Positions 17,175-26,662 are shown, counted from the first letter of the stretch. The stretch: 64,000 nucleotides of DNA from Gemmatimonadaceae bacterium (GCA_035633115.1 DASQFN010000111.1:1-64000), one strand, 5' to 3'. Notes: a model not told the origin generated them from the sequence alone. Numbers and translations: made by a program.

Positions 17175-18553
17175 TCACTACCTTAGTGATACCTGAGTCA
17201 ATCGCGAGTTCACTCCGTGATTTTACTCGGCTGGAAGTCGAGACGGGGGGCGTCCTGCTCGCTCGCGAGGCTTGGACGCCCTCAGGCAACCTGAGACTTC
17301 TTGCTGCCGAGTTCTGGCCGGTGCCCGAGCACGCCTACATCCGCCGGGAAGCAGACGACCTGTTGATAACATCAGATGGCTACGTCCCAGCCCTTGCTCG
17401 AGCGGAGTTTCTTGGGGCCGTGCCGATATGGCTTCACACGCACCCGGGCGGCAATTCCTCTGCATGTCCGAGTCAACATGATCTCAGAGTAGATGAGCAA
17501 TTGAGCGACCTATTTCGGTTGCGCTCGGGGAGCCGCTGGTATGGGACCGCTATTCTTTCGCCAGAGGGCGAACAGCTGCGTTTTACAGGATATCTAAACA
17601 GCGGCGAAAATGGAGCTGAAATTGACAGGCTGTTGACAGTCGGGCCCAGGATCAGTTTGGCTTGGAATGAGCGGGCGGACCGCGCGCCAGTTTCCGGCAT
17701 GTTCAATCGAAACGTTGCTGCGTTCGGGGGGGAAGTCCAGCGGGTGGTGCAAGACTTAAGGATTGCGGTCGTGGGTTGTGGGGGAACCGGCTCAGCGGTC
17801 GCTGAGCAGCTCGTGCGGCTTGGTTCGAGACACGTTTTGCTGATCGATCCCGATAACATCGAAGCGAGTAACATAACCCGCGTATACGGCTCAAGAGAGT
17901 CCGATGTGGGTCGGCCCAAAGTGGATGCTCTCGCTGATCACTTGAGACAAATTGCACCCGACGTCGAGATCAGCACGCTTGATACAGCGATCACATCCGA
18001 GTGGACAGCGAAGCAGCTCGCCGGATCAGACGTCGTTTTCGGGTGCACGGACGACAATGCCGGCCGGCTCGTGCTTTCTAGGCTTGCCACGTTCATGCTG
18101 ATCCCCGTCATCGATGTTGGCGTAATTCTGAGCAGCGGCGTGGAAGGCCGTCTTCAGGGAATCGACGGACGCGTCACGTTACTCTATCCTGGTTCTGCGT
18201 GCCTCGTTTGTCGCGGGAGGATCGACATAGCTCGAGCAGCGAGCGAAATGCTCACTCCGGGTGAACGGCGTAGACGTGTGGATGAGGGTTACGCGCCCGC
18301 TCTAGCGGGTATTGAGCCTGCAGTCGTGTCATACACGACGTTAGTCGCCGCGTATGCGGTGGGGGAACTTCTCGAGCGCCTGATTGCCTATGGTCCCGAG
18401 CCACCGCCGAGCGAACTCATCATTCGGATCCATGACCGTGAGGTATCAGTCAACAGGCAACTGCCTCGGTCGCGACACTATTGCGATCCCCTTTCTGGAA
18501 AAATCGGATTAGGTGTAACGGAGCCGTTCTTAGAACAGGTCTGGACGTCGTGA
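17171..18553 (+). CDS. JAMM peptidase fused to ThiF/E1-type adenylating enzyme
   Basis: 460 residues from GTG 17171, which overlaps the E2 stop. Residues 1-150 form a JAB/JAMM isopeptidase with all ligands: E24, H89-x-H91, S101 and D104. Residues about 190-455 are an E1/ThiF domain: GCGGTG at 202-207, D226/D228, N234, R237, K250 and CTDDN at 292-296. C344 and C347 (SACLVC) are candidates for a zinc pair or the thioester Cys. The protein therefore combines activation of the ubiquitin-like protein with its removal or maturation. A longer frame up to 17069 lies inside the E2 gene and was not used. The stop overlaps the next gene (GTGA). Confidence 0.9.
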   Translation: MITTLVIPESIASSLRDFTRLEVETGGVLLAREAWTPSGNLRLLAAEFWPVPEHAYIRREADDLLITSDGYVPALARAEFLGAVPIWLHTHPGGNSSACPSQHDLRVDEQLSDLFRLRSGSRWYGTAILSPEGEQLRFTGYLNSGENGAEIDRLLTVGPRISLAWNERADRAPVSGMFNRNVAAFGGEVQRVVQDLRIAVVGCGGTGSAVAEQLVRLGSRHVLLIDPDNIEASNITRVYGSRESDVGRPKVDALADHLRQIAPDVEISTLDTAITSEWTAKQLAGSDVVFGCTDDNAGRLVLSRLATFMLIPVIDVGVILSSGVEGRLQGIDGRVTLLYPGSACLVCRGRIDIARAASEMLTPGERRRRVDEGYAPALAGIEPAVVSYTTLVAAYAVGELLERLIAYGPEPPPSELIIRIHDREVSVNRQLPRSRHYCDPLSGKIGLGVTEPFLEQVWTS

Positions 18554-18906
18554 CCCGGCGCATTAGGTGGTGGGAATGGGTTCCTTTCGTTTGGCGGAAA
18601 TGGCGTATTGTGCTTCAAGTCCCCACAGCGGCAGACATTCCGGATCGCTTACCGAAACGCGGGGCGGTGTTGGTACGCATGAATATCCAGCCGACTTGGT
18701 TGGCATTCGATTGTCCGTGTGGAAATGGCCATCGAGTGATGTTAAACCTTCTACCGTCACGGACACCTCGCTGGGCCATTGCGCTAGAAGCTCCGTTGAC
18801 GTTGTCACCAAGCGTCGATGATGAGACAGACGCACGTCGCTGCCACTACTACCTAACTCAAGGACGAGTGGTGTGGGTCAAAAACGATGAATGGGATGGT
18901 ATCTAA
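18550..18906 (+). CDS. DUF6527 family protein with Cys/His cluster
   Basis: 118 residues from GTG 18550, overlapping the E1 stop by four bases. LPKRGAVLVRMNIQPTWLAF, CPCGNGH and RCHYY match DUF6527. C55, C57, H61, C98 and H99 are arranged like a small zinc site, which is inference. The Trp-rich N-terminus (RWWEWVPFVW) is amphipathic rather than a clear membrane segment. No catalytic site is evident. The fixed position between E1-JAMM and the protease suggests a partner of the ubiquitin-like pathway, such as an adaptor or target-recognition factor. The stop TAA overlaps the next ATG (TAATG). Confidence 0.8.
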   Translation: MTRRIRWWEWVPFVWRKWRIVLQVPTAADIPDRLPKRGAVLVRMNIQPTWLAFDCPCGNGHRVMLNLLPSRTPRWAIALEAPLTLSPSVDDETDARRCHYYLTQGRVVWVKNDEWDGI

Positions 18907-19904
18907 TGCGCGCTTTGAACCCGGCATTGACGCCTGGTGAGGACTCTGCCCCCACAACAGGTATTGTTGCGCCTCCTGCGAGTAAGACGCCGCTATTTGA
19001 AGCGATTCACGCTTCTCGGTATTTGCGGCAAAGCATTATCAAGCAGATTCAAGAACGATCAGGGCGCAGGCTGATCTGTTACGTCGGGGGAACCCAGGCT
19101 CCAGTGGACCGTGACGACGTACTCGGTTTCGTTGACTTGCTTCACAATGTGGCAAACGAGGCCGACCTGGATCTTCTGATTCACACCGGGGGCGGGGATA
19201 TGGATGCCGCCGAAAAGCTAATTACGATGGTTAGGAATCGAGTCGGAAATGCAATCCTACGTGTGGTCGTCCCTGACTATGCGAAAAGTGCTGGAACATT
19301 GATGGCGCTTGGAGCTGACATCATTGTGATGAGCGATCCTTCTGAGCTGGGGCCGATTGATCCTCAAATCATTCTTTCGGACGGGAACGGGAATCGGATT
19401 CAACACTCCGTTCACAGCTATCTCACGGCGTACGAGAGACATTGCGAAGTTTTGAAACAGGATCCAACCAATCAGGCATCTCGGATAATGCTGAGCAAAC
19501 TTGATCCGGCGACTGTGCGCCTTTTTGAAGGAGTAATGAAACGTGCGAGAACTCTTGCAGAAGATCTGCTGAAGCGGGGAATGCATAAAGAGGGGAAGGG
19601 AAACTGGTCGAAGGCTGCCTCAAGCTTGTTGGACACGACGCGATGGCAATCACATGGACAGATGATCTCCTGGCAGGACGCACAGGATCCCGATGTTGGA
19701 TTAAAGGTCGAATATCTTGAACCGCGTAACGTTGACTGGGAGGAGTTTTGGCAGCTCTACTGCCTCCAGCGTCTGGCAGTTGGCGATCGCCAGAAACTGT
19801 TCGAATCCGACTGTGTATCGATCACAATCGACAGCGCATCTGCTACGCAATTTACGGGCGCTCCTAACCCTTCTAGTCGTGTTGATAGCGACATAACCGG
19901 ATGA
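18906..19904 (+). CDS. SDH_sah family serine protease (ClpP/SppA-like)
   Basis: 332 residues. The crotonase/ClpP fold shows LLIHTGGGDMDAAEKL (oxyanion glycines at 95-97), VVVPDYAKSAGTLMALGAD with the nucleophile S128, and SELGPIDPQ (146-154). This is the pattern of PF01972 (SDH_sah, serine dehydrogenase proteinase). It has no signal peptide, so it is cytosolic. The C-terminal half is helical and charged. As the last gene of the ubiquitin-like operon, with an overlapping start, it may degrade tagged proteins or process the tag; this is inference from context. The membrane anchor seen in many relatives is absent or very weak here. Confidence 0.83.
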   Translation: MRALNPALTPGEDSAPTTGIVAPPASKTPLFEAIHASRYLRQSIIKQIQERSGRRLICYVGGTQAPVDRDDVLGFVDLLHNVANEADLDLLIHTGGGDMDAAEKLITMVRNRVGNAILRVVVPDYAKSAGTLMALGADIIVMSDPSELGPIDPQIILSDGNGNRIQHSVHSYLTAYERHCEVLKQDPTNQASRIMLSKLDPATVRLFEGVMKRARTLAEDLLKRGMHKEGKGNWSKAASSLLDTTRWQSHGQMISWQDAQDPDVGLKVEYLEPRNVDWEEFWQLYCLQRLAVGDRQKLFESDCVSITIDSASATQFTGAPNPSSRVDSDITG

Positions 19905-19909
19905 ATACG

Positions 19910-20270
19910 GTTCCTCGCAAGTTTGTGCGCGTTTCGACGAGTCCCGATGGGCGGGACCTCTAGAGCCCGAGATCAAGCGAACGCGACTGTTGCTCGACGC
20001 CGCTAAAGCCCGCGATCAGGCGATGGAACGCTGGACGCCGTGGAGGTTTCAATGGTGCTGCAGACGTTCTAGACGATATTCAGCTGGCGTGATGGCTGCG
20101 ACGGACCTCGGCGCAGTCGTTGCCGAGCAGGCGGCCGATCTGTCCGAATGGCCGAGAAGTATAGGGGCCGACATGTATCGGGAGCGACGAAAAGTATCTA
20201 TATACGCGGGCGTACAACGCGCGCCGCGGAAAGACGATCTGCGGGGGAGAAGATTTCGCCCAGCGAAAAC
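19910..20270 (+). pseudogene. decayed copy of the VWA-protein gene 3' end
   Basis: This stretch aligns by eye with the last ~340 bp of the VWA gene at 28.8-30.0 kb. Shared pieces include AGCCCGAGATC.AGCGAACGC, CTGTTGCTCGA(T/C)GC, GCAGTCGT.GCCGAGCA and the AAGATTTCGC end. Gaps and stops destroy the frame. It is a relic of a second VWA copy that marks the right boundary of the ubiquitin-like operon. No functional gene is seen between 19905 and 20394. Confidence 0.75.
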
Positions 20271-20394
20271 TGAAATCGGACTTACTGCCGAACGCTGAAG
20301 GCGCACCAGGAATACACCGTCAAGACCCCAATGCGCCGTACTTGAGGGTGAAACCAAAATTCCGAACGCCGGTCAACTTTTTCGGGACTTCTCG

Positions 20395-21201
20395 ATGATA
20401 ACAATTCCGGTCACTTACCTCGTTGGGGAGCTTGAAATCGAGAAAGTCGAGGCGTTCGATGGCGTTGAAATGCCCCCGATCGAGTCACATCGAACTAATG
20501 AAGGCACGCTGCGCGCTGCTATTGCTCAGGCGCCCACCGAGTACCGAGACACTCTCAACGATCTATACAGAGAATTCGTCCGAAGTCACTTCGCTTGGTA
20601 TGATGGAAAAGAGGGAGCTAATGCTGAGCCGGGGCTGAGTGGGGATTATCCCGATGCCGGAACGCTACCCGGGTTTTTTTCTAAGTCGCAGCGCTTCAAC
20701 GCCGCAGGAATGGTGCTCTTAAACTGCAGGCATTATCGCCATGCCGGCGGCGGGTATGGGGTTTTACCTGCAATCCTCTCAGCCCTGATTTTGGCAGGGC
20801 TAAAGCCTCCCCGGTACCCTCTGTCTGGCGGCGGAAATAATGACCTTACGATTGCCGAGGAGGTTATGCCCGGCGGCTTCGTGGAAGGCGCGGTGCGCGA
20901 GATTAGCGTCAACGCGTATGAACGCAATGCAAAAGCACGCGGAGCATGCCTAAAGCACTACGGTTACGACTGCAAGTGTTGCGGTTTCAATTTCGAACGG
21001 TACTACGGAGAAGCGGGCAAGGAATTTATCCACGTGCACCACTTAGTTCCCCTTGGTGCCGTCAGAGAATCATACACAGTTGATCCTCTTCTCGACCTCC
21101 TGCCGGTGTGTGCAAACTGTCACGGGATTATCCACCGCTCACGCCCGGATCCGTATACAGTGGAGGATGTGAAGCTTATGCTGCAAGCTGCTGCCATGTA
21201 A
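20395..21201 (+). CDS. HNH endonuclease, McrA/COG3183-like
   Basis: 268 residues. The C-terminal HNH domain reads CKCCGFNF (193-200), HVHHLVPL (213-220, catalytic-type His), then LLPVCANCHGIIHR (235-248). The N-terminal 170 residues are the kind of variable recognition region seen in McrA-like predicted restriction endonucleases. The RNAKARGACLKHYGYDCKCC spacing is typical for COG3183. It probably cleaves modified or foreign DNA. It stands alone between the VWA relic and the DUF2130 gene. No clear RBS precedes ATG 20395. Confidence 0.82.
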   Translation: MITIPVTYLVGELEIEKVEAFDGVEMPPIESHRTNEGTLRAAIAQAPTEYRDTLNDLYREFVRSHFAWYDGKEGANAEPGLSGDYPDAGTLPGFFSKSQRFNAAGMVLLNCRHYRHAGGGYGVLPAILSALILAGLKPPRYPLSGGGNNDLTIAEEVMPGGFVEGAVREISVNAYERNAKARGACLKHYGYDCKCCGFNFERYYGEAGKEFIHVHHLVPLGAVRESYTVDPLLDLLPVCANCHGIIHRSRPDPYTVEDVKLMLQAAAM

Positions 21202-21355
21202 CGCGTTAACGTGCTTTAGGCGCGCACTCGGTTTGCCGCGCGTTCGCCACTCGAACAGCTTCAGGGCTCCCGAATTTGACCTGACACATTGTTGTGCCGT
21301 TGGAGTTACGCCGATGGGTACTCACATGGTATTCCTAAATCCAAAGGAGTTAAAG

Positions 21356-22555
21356 ATGAGCGAGCGTTGCGTAGTCTGCGGTCAGCCGTTACCAGCCGGA
21401 GTAAGCGAGGCTGAGATGCATCGGCGGCTGGACAAGCTGGCTTCCGCAGCGGCGGAAGAGGCAGCAGCCAGTCTACGACGCGAACTGGAGCGCGGGTTCC
21501 GTATAAAGCTGTCAGCGCACGCGGCAACGATCCGCAAGCGCGCGCTCGCAGAGGCCGAAGCATCTTCCCGTCGCAAGCTTGCTGTAGCTGAGCGAAAACT
21601 GGAGGCTGCGAAGATTGCGTCCCAACGCGCTGTTGAGAAAGCAGTGCGCGAAGCCAATGTCTCATCTAATGCTCAACTCGCATCATTGCAACGCAAGCTT
21701 GAGGCGGCAGACAGTGCCGCTGAACGCGCGGCCAAGAAGGCGGCGAAGCAGGCAGCGGCAGAGACCGCGAAGCGGTCTCAGAGAGAACTCGACCTTGTGA
21801 AGGAGCGCGGCGCCAAGGAACGCGCTCAGCATGCCGCGGATACAGCTCGGCTCAAGACGAAGGTCGATGAGCTATCCCTGAAGTTGGAGCGTCAAACAAG
21901 CGAGCAAATGGGCGACATGACGGAAGCCGACGCTCTCGCCGCGCTTAAACGAGCATTTCCTCACGACGACATTCAACGCATTGGCCGAGGCGTTCGCGGC
22001 GCAGATATCCTTCAGAAGGTGATCGTGGACGGGGGTGAGGTTGGTCGAATCGTCTACGAATGCAAAAATACTTCTAGCTGGCAGAACGAATGGCTGACGA
22101 AGGCTCGCGGGTACCGTACCGAGTACCAGACTCAGTGGGTTGTGATTGCGTCCCGCTGTTTTCCACGCCGAGAAAAGTGGTTCGTGGTCGAACGCGGCGT
22201 TCCTGTGATCGAACTTCGTCTCATCGTCAGACTCGCTGAGGTGATCCGCTCCGCGGTCATCGAGATTGGATCTTTGCGTTTAACGACTGTCGGCCGCCAG
22301 GCGAAGGCTCAACAGATGTTCGAGTACGTCCTCAGTGACAATTTCGCCAGTAGCATCAAGAGCATCGCCGAGGCAATTACAGCGCTCCGCGCTCAGCAAA
22401 GTCGAGAGCGGCAGTGGCATACCGAGACATGGGCAAAGAACCTGCGCTTATACGATGAGGTTGACGGCGGGCAACGGGAGATCGCAGCTCAAGTTCGGGC
22501 CATTTCCGAGGCCCCAGCGAGAGGTGGTTTGCGAGCAATCGCCGGACTTCGATAA
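21356..22555 (+). CDS. DUF2130 protein: zinc knuckle, coiled coil, PD-(D/E)XK-like domain
   Basis: 399 residues from ATG 21356, with AAAGGAG 7 bases upstream. The N-terminus has one CVVC pair. Residues about 15-190 are a long Ala/Lys/Arg/Glu coiled coil. The C-terminal globular part contains FPHDDIQRIGRGVRGADILQ and RIVYECKNTSSWQNEW, where the acidic residue and E-C-K form a PD-(D/E)XK-type core as in DUF2130 (PF09903). A nuclease or DNA-end-binding role is inferred. A frame up to 21233 exists but lacks an RBS. It is followed by a broken sulfatase copy. Confidence 0.8.
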   Translation: MSERCVVCGQPLPAGVSEAEMHRRLDKLASAAAEEAAASLRRELERGFRIKLSAHAATIRKRALAEAEASSRRKLAVAERKLEAAKIASQRAVEKAVREANVSSNAQLASLQRKLEAADSAAERAAKKAAKQAAAETAKRSQRELDLVKERGAKERAQHAADTARLKTKVDELSLKLERQTSEQMGDMTEADALAALKRAFPHDDIQRIGRGVRGADILQKVIVDGGEVGRIVYECKNTSSWQNEWLTKARGYRTEYQTQWVVIASRCFPRREKWFVVERGVPVIELRLIVRLAEVIRSAVIEIGSLRLTTVGRQAKAQQMFEYVLSDNFASSIKSIAEAITALRAQQSRERQWHTETWAKNLRLYDEVDGGQREIAAQVRAISEAPARGGLRAIAGLR

Positions 22556-22679
22556 TCCTGAGACGCATCTGAATACATTATCGCATGCTTCCAATTCTCT
22601 GACGCACGACCAACAAAGTTGGACGCCGCTCAAGGGAGTGTGCGGAACCTCAGATCAACTCTCGTCGACGCATCGCCAA

Positions 22680-23283
22680 TGAGCTCCACTAAGGCGCATG
22701 TAGGTCGAGTTTTGGTTTTAGTCGCGCAGCTGACCGGGTCGAGCCTAGCGAGCGGACAAGCTGCTCCGAACGTCGTGTTTCTCATGTCCGACGACCACGC
22801 GATCTCGGCCTACCAGAAATACTTGAAATATGGCGCGCAGCTTCCGCGCACGCCGAATCTCGACCGCCTCGCCCGCTCCGAGATGCTGTTCGTCAACTCC
22901 TTCGTCACGAATTCCATCTGCGGGCCCGCGCGTGCGACCGTGCTCACCGGCCAGTACGGACACCTGAACGGTGTGATGACCAACACCGAATCACTGCATC
23001 CCACCACCGTCACCTTTCCGCGGCTGATGCAGGCGGGGGGATATCAGACCGCGCTCTTCGGCAAATGGCACCTCAAGACGCAGCCCGTCGGCTTCGACCG
23101 GTACGAAATCCTCGCGGGGCAGGGACCGTACTACAATCCCACCCTCTACAAATCCGCGAGCGACAGCGCTCGCTACATGGGCTACACGCTCGACATCGCC
23201 ACCGGTCTGGCACTCGACTGGCTACGCAACGGCCGCGCAAAAGATCATCCCTCCTCCTGATGCTCACCTTCAACGCTCCTCCG
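22680..23283 (+). pseudogene. truncated sulfatase copy A
   Basis: Nearly identical in sequence to the 5' third of the intact sulfatase at 30.9 kb. A hydrophobic leader, NVVFLMSDDH, the formylglycine motif CGPAR and GKWHLKTQPVGFDRYEIL are kept, but His-Ala after the DDH motif is missing. A small deletion after AKD (about 23248) shifts the frame to AKDHPSS-stop. Homology then continues out of frame through LMLTFNAP and breaks off at about 23283. It cannot make an active enzyme. Confidence 0.85.
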
Positions 23284-23373
23284 TCCGCGAACGTGCCAGC
23301 AATTACGTGCGGGCATTGACCCGGCCAGATTGCGGCGCACTTTTCACATCCTCCGTTACTAGCGAGCAATACA

Positions 23374-24465
23374 GTGAATCCAACTCCGGACACACAGACG
23401 AACGTAGACTCAGTCTCCCTTCGTAGGCTCGCTCCTGCGTTTGAACGGTTTCTTGCAACGGAGGGCGTTGCGTATCGCGAGCAGCGCGCGGCGAAGGATC
23501 AGTTTTTCGCCGAGTCCTTCAATAGGGATGTCTTGCAGACGTTTGATGAAGGACGGTTGCGGGAACTCGTCTATCATTTATGGTCCTTCAACGGTTGGAC
23601 CAACAAAGATTACGTCGTCGAGCAGATCCTCCAGTCTGGCCTGCCCCAGATCCGAGAGGGGTTTCGCAAGCTTGTATACGGGCCCGGGACGATTGCGGAG
23701 AGATTTGACTACATGCGCGGGAATGTGCGGAATATGGGCGCCGCATCCATCAGCGAAATACTCGCGCACCTTAACCATTCTCAATATCCGATATGGAACG
23801 CGCGCAGCCGACAGGGACTCATAGCATTGGGCGTTCCTGAGGGTGTCATACCGAAACGTCAGGCGAACGGCACGCAATACGAGCAAGCGTGTCACCTCAT
23901 GCGTGCTGTACGTGCCAACGTGGCGGCTACGATTCCAAGCTGCACCGACCTTTTCGAGCTGGATCTACTTCTCTATTTCCTCTCTCGCGAGGCCGAAACA
24001 CGAGCACCAGTCGCCAAAGACGAACCTCGCCCAGAGCAGCTCGATCATAGCGAGACGATAGACCTATTGATTGAACTCGGTGACGGACTCGGCTTTGAAG
24101 TCCAGAAGGAGGTTCCCATTACCGCCGGATGCAGAATCGACGTGCTTTGGAGAACGCGCGTGGCGAATCTGGGAACGATTGGCTACGCGTTCGAAGTGCA
24201 TAACAAGGGGAGCAGAGACTCAGCGATTTTGAACCTGCAGCGTGTTAGACGCGACCCGTCCATTCAGAAAGTTGTGCTAGTGACCACGAGCGCAGAACTC
24301 GAAATCTTTCGTCGTGAAATTGCGTCTCTGGACGAAGGTTTCCGTCAAGCAGTCGGCTACCTCGAGCTGCCGATCGCTATCCGAGCCTTGGACCACCTAC
24401 AGTCGCTGAAAGCGACGCTCAATGAGATTGGCCTGTTGCGAGCTGTCACTCGCGAGCCGAATTAG
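23374..24465 (+). CDS. putative nuclease-like protein inserted between sulfatase copies
   Basis: 363 residues from a GTG start. No family recognised. The N-terminal 220 residues are helical. The C-terminal 130 residues show GFEVQKEVPITAGCRIDVLW, then IGYAFEVHNKGS and VVLVTTSAELEIFRREI. The D followed by E-x-H-x-K is close to a PD-(D/E)XK nuclease core with a variant last motif, so DNA cleavage is possible but not certain. It lies between two broken sulfatase copies that share sequence with each other, which suggests it arrived by insertion or recombination. Confidence 0.6.
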   Translation: MNPTPDTQTNVDSVSLRRLAPAFERFLATEGVAYREQRAAKDQFFAESFNRDVLQTFDEGRLRELVYHLWSFNGWTNKDYVVEQILQSGLPQIREGFRKLVYGPGTIAERFDYMRGNVRNMGAASISEILAHLNHSQYPIWNARSRQGLIALGVPEGVIPKRQANGTQYEQACHLMRAVRANVAATIPSCTDLFELDLLLYFLSREAETRAPVAKDEPRPEQLDHSETIDLLIELGDGLGFEVQKEVPITAGCRIDVLWRTRVANLGTIGYAFEVHNKGSRDSAILNLQRVRRDPSIQKVVLVTTSAELEIFRREIASLDEGFRQAVGYLELPIAIRALDHLQSLKATLNEIGLLRAVTREPN

Positions 24466-24510
24466 AATTCGCGTCCTGACGCGCTCCGCTACTTCAGGAA
24501 GGCGGTTCGC

Positions 24511-25374
24511 GTGCTATTGATACCACGGAGCAGCGGTGGTGTCGTAGTGGTAAGCGTGCTGTTCGGTGTTTTCCACGCCGCAGGAGCGCAAACGCGGCCG
24601 AATGTCGTTTTCCTCATGTCCGACGACCACTCCGCGCATGCGATCTCGGCCTACCTGAAATACGGCGCGCACCTTCCGCGCACACCGAACCTCGACCGCC
24701 TCGCACGCGCCGGGATGCTGTTCGTCAACTCCTTCGTCACGAATTCCATCTGCGGGCCGGCGCGCGCGACCGTGCTCACCGGCCAGTACGGACATCTGAA
24801 CGGTGTGGTGACCAACACCGAATCGCTGCATCCCACCACCGTCACCTTTCCGCGGTTGATGCAGGCGGCGGGATACCAGACCGCGCTCTTCGGCAAATGG
24901 CACCTCAAGACGCAGCCCGTTGGGTTCGACCGATACGAAATCCTCGAAGGGCAGGGGCCTTACTACAATCCCGTTCTCTACAAAATCCGCGAGCGACAGC
25001 ACTCGCTACATGGGATACACGCTCGACATCGCCACTGGTCACGCGCTGGACTGGCTGCGCAACGGCCGCGCAAAGGATCGCCCCTTCCTCCTGATGCTCA
25101 CCTTCAACGCGCCGCACCGGTGGTGGGATCCGGGGCCGAATCAGCTCGCACTCTACCGCGATACGCTGTTCGCCGAGCCGCCGACGTTCTGGGATTCGGC
25201 GGGCGGACGCGCGTCGCCGGCTAAAGATCCGGAAATGAAGATCGGACTCGATCTCGTCCCGCGCGATCTCAAGCTCGCCGATCCGACGAACCTTACACAT
25301 GACCAGCTGACGATTTACAAAGAGGCGTACGCGAAGGAAAACGCAGCGCTCCAAACTGCAAACCTCACCGGCGA
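24511..25374 (+). pseudogene. truncated, frameshifted sulfatase copy B
   Basis: Starts at GTG 24511 with a hydrophobic leader ending GAQTRP, followed by NVVFLMSDDH and CGPARATVLTG. One extra A in CTACAAAATCC (about 24985; the intact gene reads CTACAAATCC) shifts the frame. The rest (SASDSTRYMGYTLD through AALQTANLTG) continues in the next frame. Homology ends at 25374, exactly where it joins a piece of an antitoxin gene. About half of the intact gene is present. Confidence 0.87.
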
Positions 25375-25429
25375 GTTCGATTCGCTCTTCAGCGGTCAGT
25401 TCATCAATTGGGAGGGCGCGCGATGCCAT
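25374..25429 (-). pseudogene. 5' fragment of an addiction-module antitoxin gene
   Basis: On the minus strand it reads MASRALPIDELTAEERIEL, almost the same as the start of the intact antitoxin at 30.8 kb (MASRALPVDKLTAEERIEL). It then runs straight into sulfatase sequence. The upstream DNA is also similar to that of the intact copy for about 25 bp. This junction records a recombination between the two loci. Confidence 0.8.
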
Positions 25430-25510
25430 AAATCGAAGTTGATGTACGGATTCCTTAGGCCAACTGCAGATGTGGTCCTCTGTCAGAGTCGGCAGTAAGA
25501 TTTCTTCCCG

Positions 25511-26662
25511 ATGCCCTCCGCACCCAAGCTACAACGCTGGACTGACCTCCTCGCCTCTCTCCTGCGCCGCCACTACGCCGCCACATTCGAGCAGCTAGCG
25601 AAAGACGTCCCTGCTTACGCGAACGAGAAGCAAGCCGACTCCGCCCGAATGCGGATGTTCGAGCGTGACAAGGACGAGCTCCGCGCACTCGGCATTGCAA
25701 TCGAAACCATCCCCTTCGATGAAGGCGAATCGACCGGCTACCGCCTCGACAAGAGAGGCTTCTACCTCCCCTACCTCGTGCTTTCCACGCGAGAAGGCCG
25801 CGCGAAATCTGAACCGAGACGCATTCGCCGCGAAGGATACCGCTCACTCCCATCATTCGCCTTCCTCCCCGAAGAACTCGAAGCAATTCGCGAAGCCGCA
25901 GAGCGTGTGCGCGCACTCGGCGATCCCGAGCTGACCGCCTTCGCGGACTCGGCCATCCGCAAACTCGCGTTCGATCTTCCAATCCCTCTGGAGAAAGGTC
26001 CGCGCGAGGAGCCAATGGTCGCCTACATGGCCGTCGAGCGCTCGATCACGATGGCGGACGAATTACTCACGCGCGCACCAGAGCCCGCGATGCTTCCGAT
26101 CAGTCGCTCGGTATTCGAGACAATCAACGACGCACTCACCCGCCGCAAAACGATCTCCTTCGACTACCACGCGATGGGAACGAACTCCGTCGCTCGGCGA
26201 AGCGTCGAGCCGTACGGTCTCTTCTTCCTCAGCTCAAACTGGTATCTCGCGGGGCGCGACGCCGAGAAAGCGGAGCTCCGCAACTTCCGCCTCAACCGAA
26301 TCCATAATCCGGCGGTGAACACCGCGAGGCAACAGTCGGCTGACTACGCCATTCCGAACGAGTTCAACCTCCGGGAGCACGCAAGATCGAAGCAGGCATG
26401 GGAGCTCGGCGACGGAAACGCCGAAGACGCACTCGTTGATTTCAACGCGCGCACCGGTGCGGCACGCGCTGCGTCGCAGCTCGGCGTCGCGGTGGAAGGT
26501 GCGGCCGATCGCAGAAAGTTCACGGTTCGCAGAATTGACGCCTTTGCGCGATGGCTGCTCTCCTTCGGCGGCGAAGCGGTTCCGGTCGCGCCCGCGGCAC
26601 TGGTGAACGAATTCGAGCGCCAGGCGCACGAGACGCGCGACATCTACGCGGGCGACAAATGA
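25511..26662 (+). CDS. WYL-domain transcriptional regulator (first of pair)
   Basis: 383 residues. The N-terminus has a helix-turn-helix-like region (LLRRHYAATFEQLAKDVPAY, then ARMRMFERDKDELRALG), as in PafB/DeoR-type WYL proteins. The WYL core lies around residues 205-260: KTISFDYHAM, RSVEPYGLFFLSSNWYLAGRD and FRLNRIHNP. WYL proteins bind nucleic-acid ligands or single-stranded DNA and control DNA-damage or defence genes. The stop overlaps the start of the second WYL gene (ATGA), so the pair is translated together, as in PafBC-type pairs. Confidence 0.88.
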   Translation: MPSAPKLQRWTDLLASLLRRHYAATFEQLAKDVPAYANEKQADSARMRMFERDKDELRALGIAIETIPFDEGESTGYRLDKRGFYLPYLVLSTREGRAKSEPRRIRREGYRSLPSFAFLPEELEAIREAAERVRALGDPELTAFADSAIRKLAFDLPIPLEKGPREEPMVAYMAVERSITMADELLTRAPEPAMLPISRSVFETINDALTRRKTISFDYHAMGTNSVARRSVEPYGLFFLSSNWYLAGRDAEKAELRNFRLNRIHNPAVNTARQQSADYAIPNEFNLREHARSKQAWELGDGNAEDALVDFNARTGAARAASQLGVAVEGAADRRKFTVRRIDAFARWLLSFGGEAVPVAPAALVNEFERQAHETRDIYAGDK

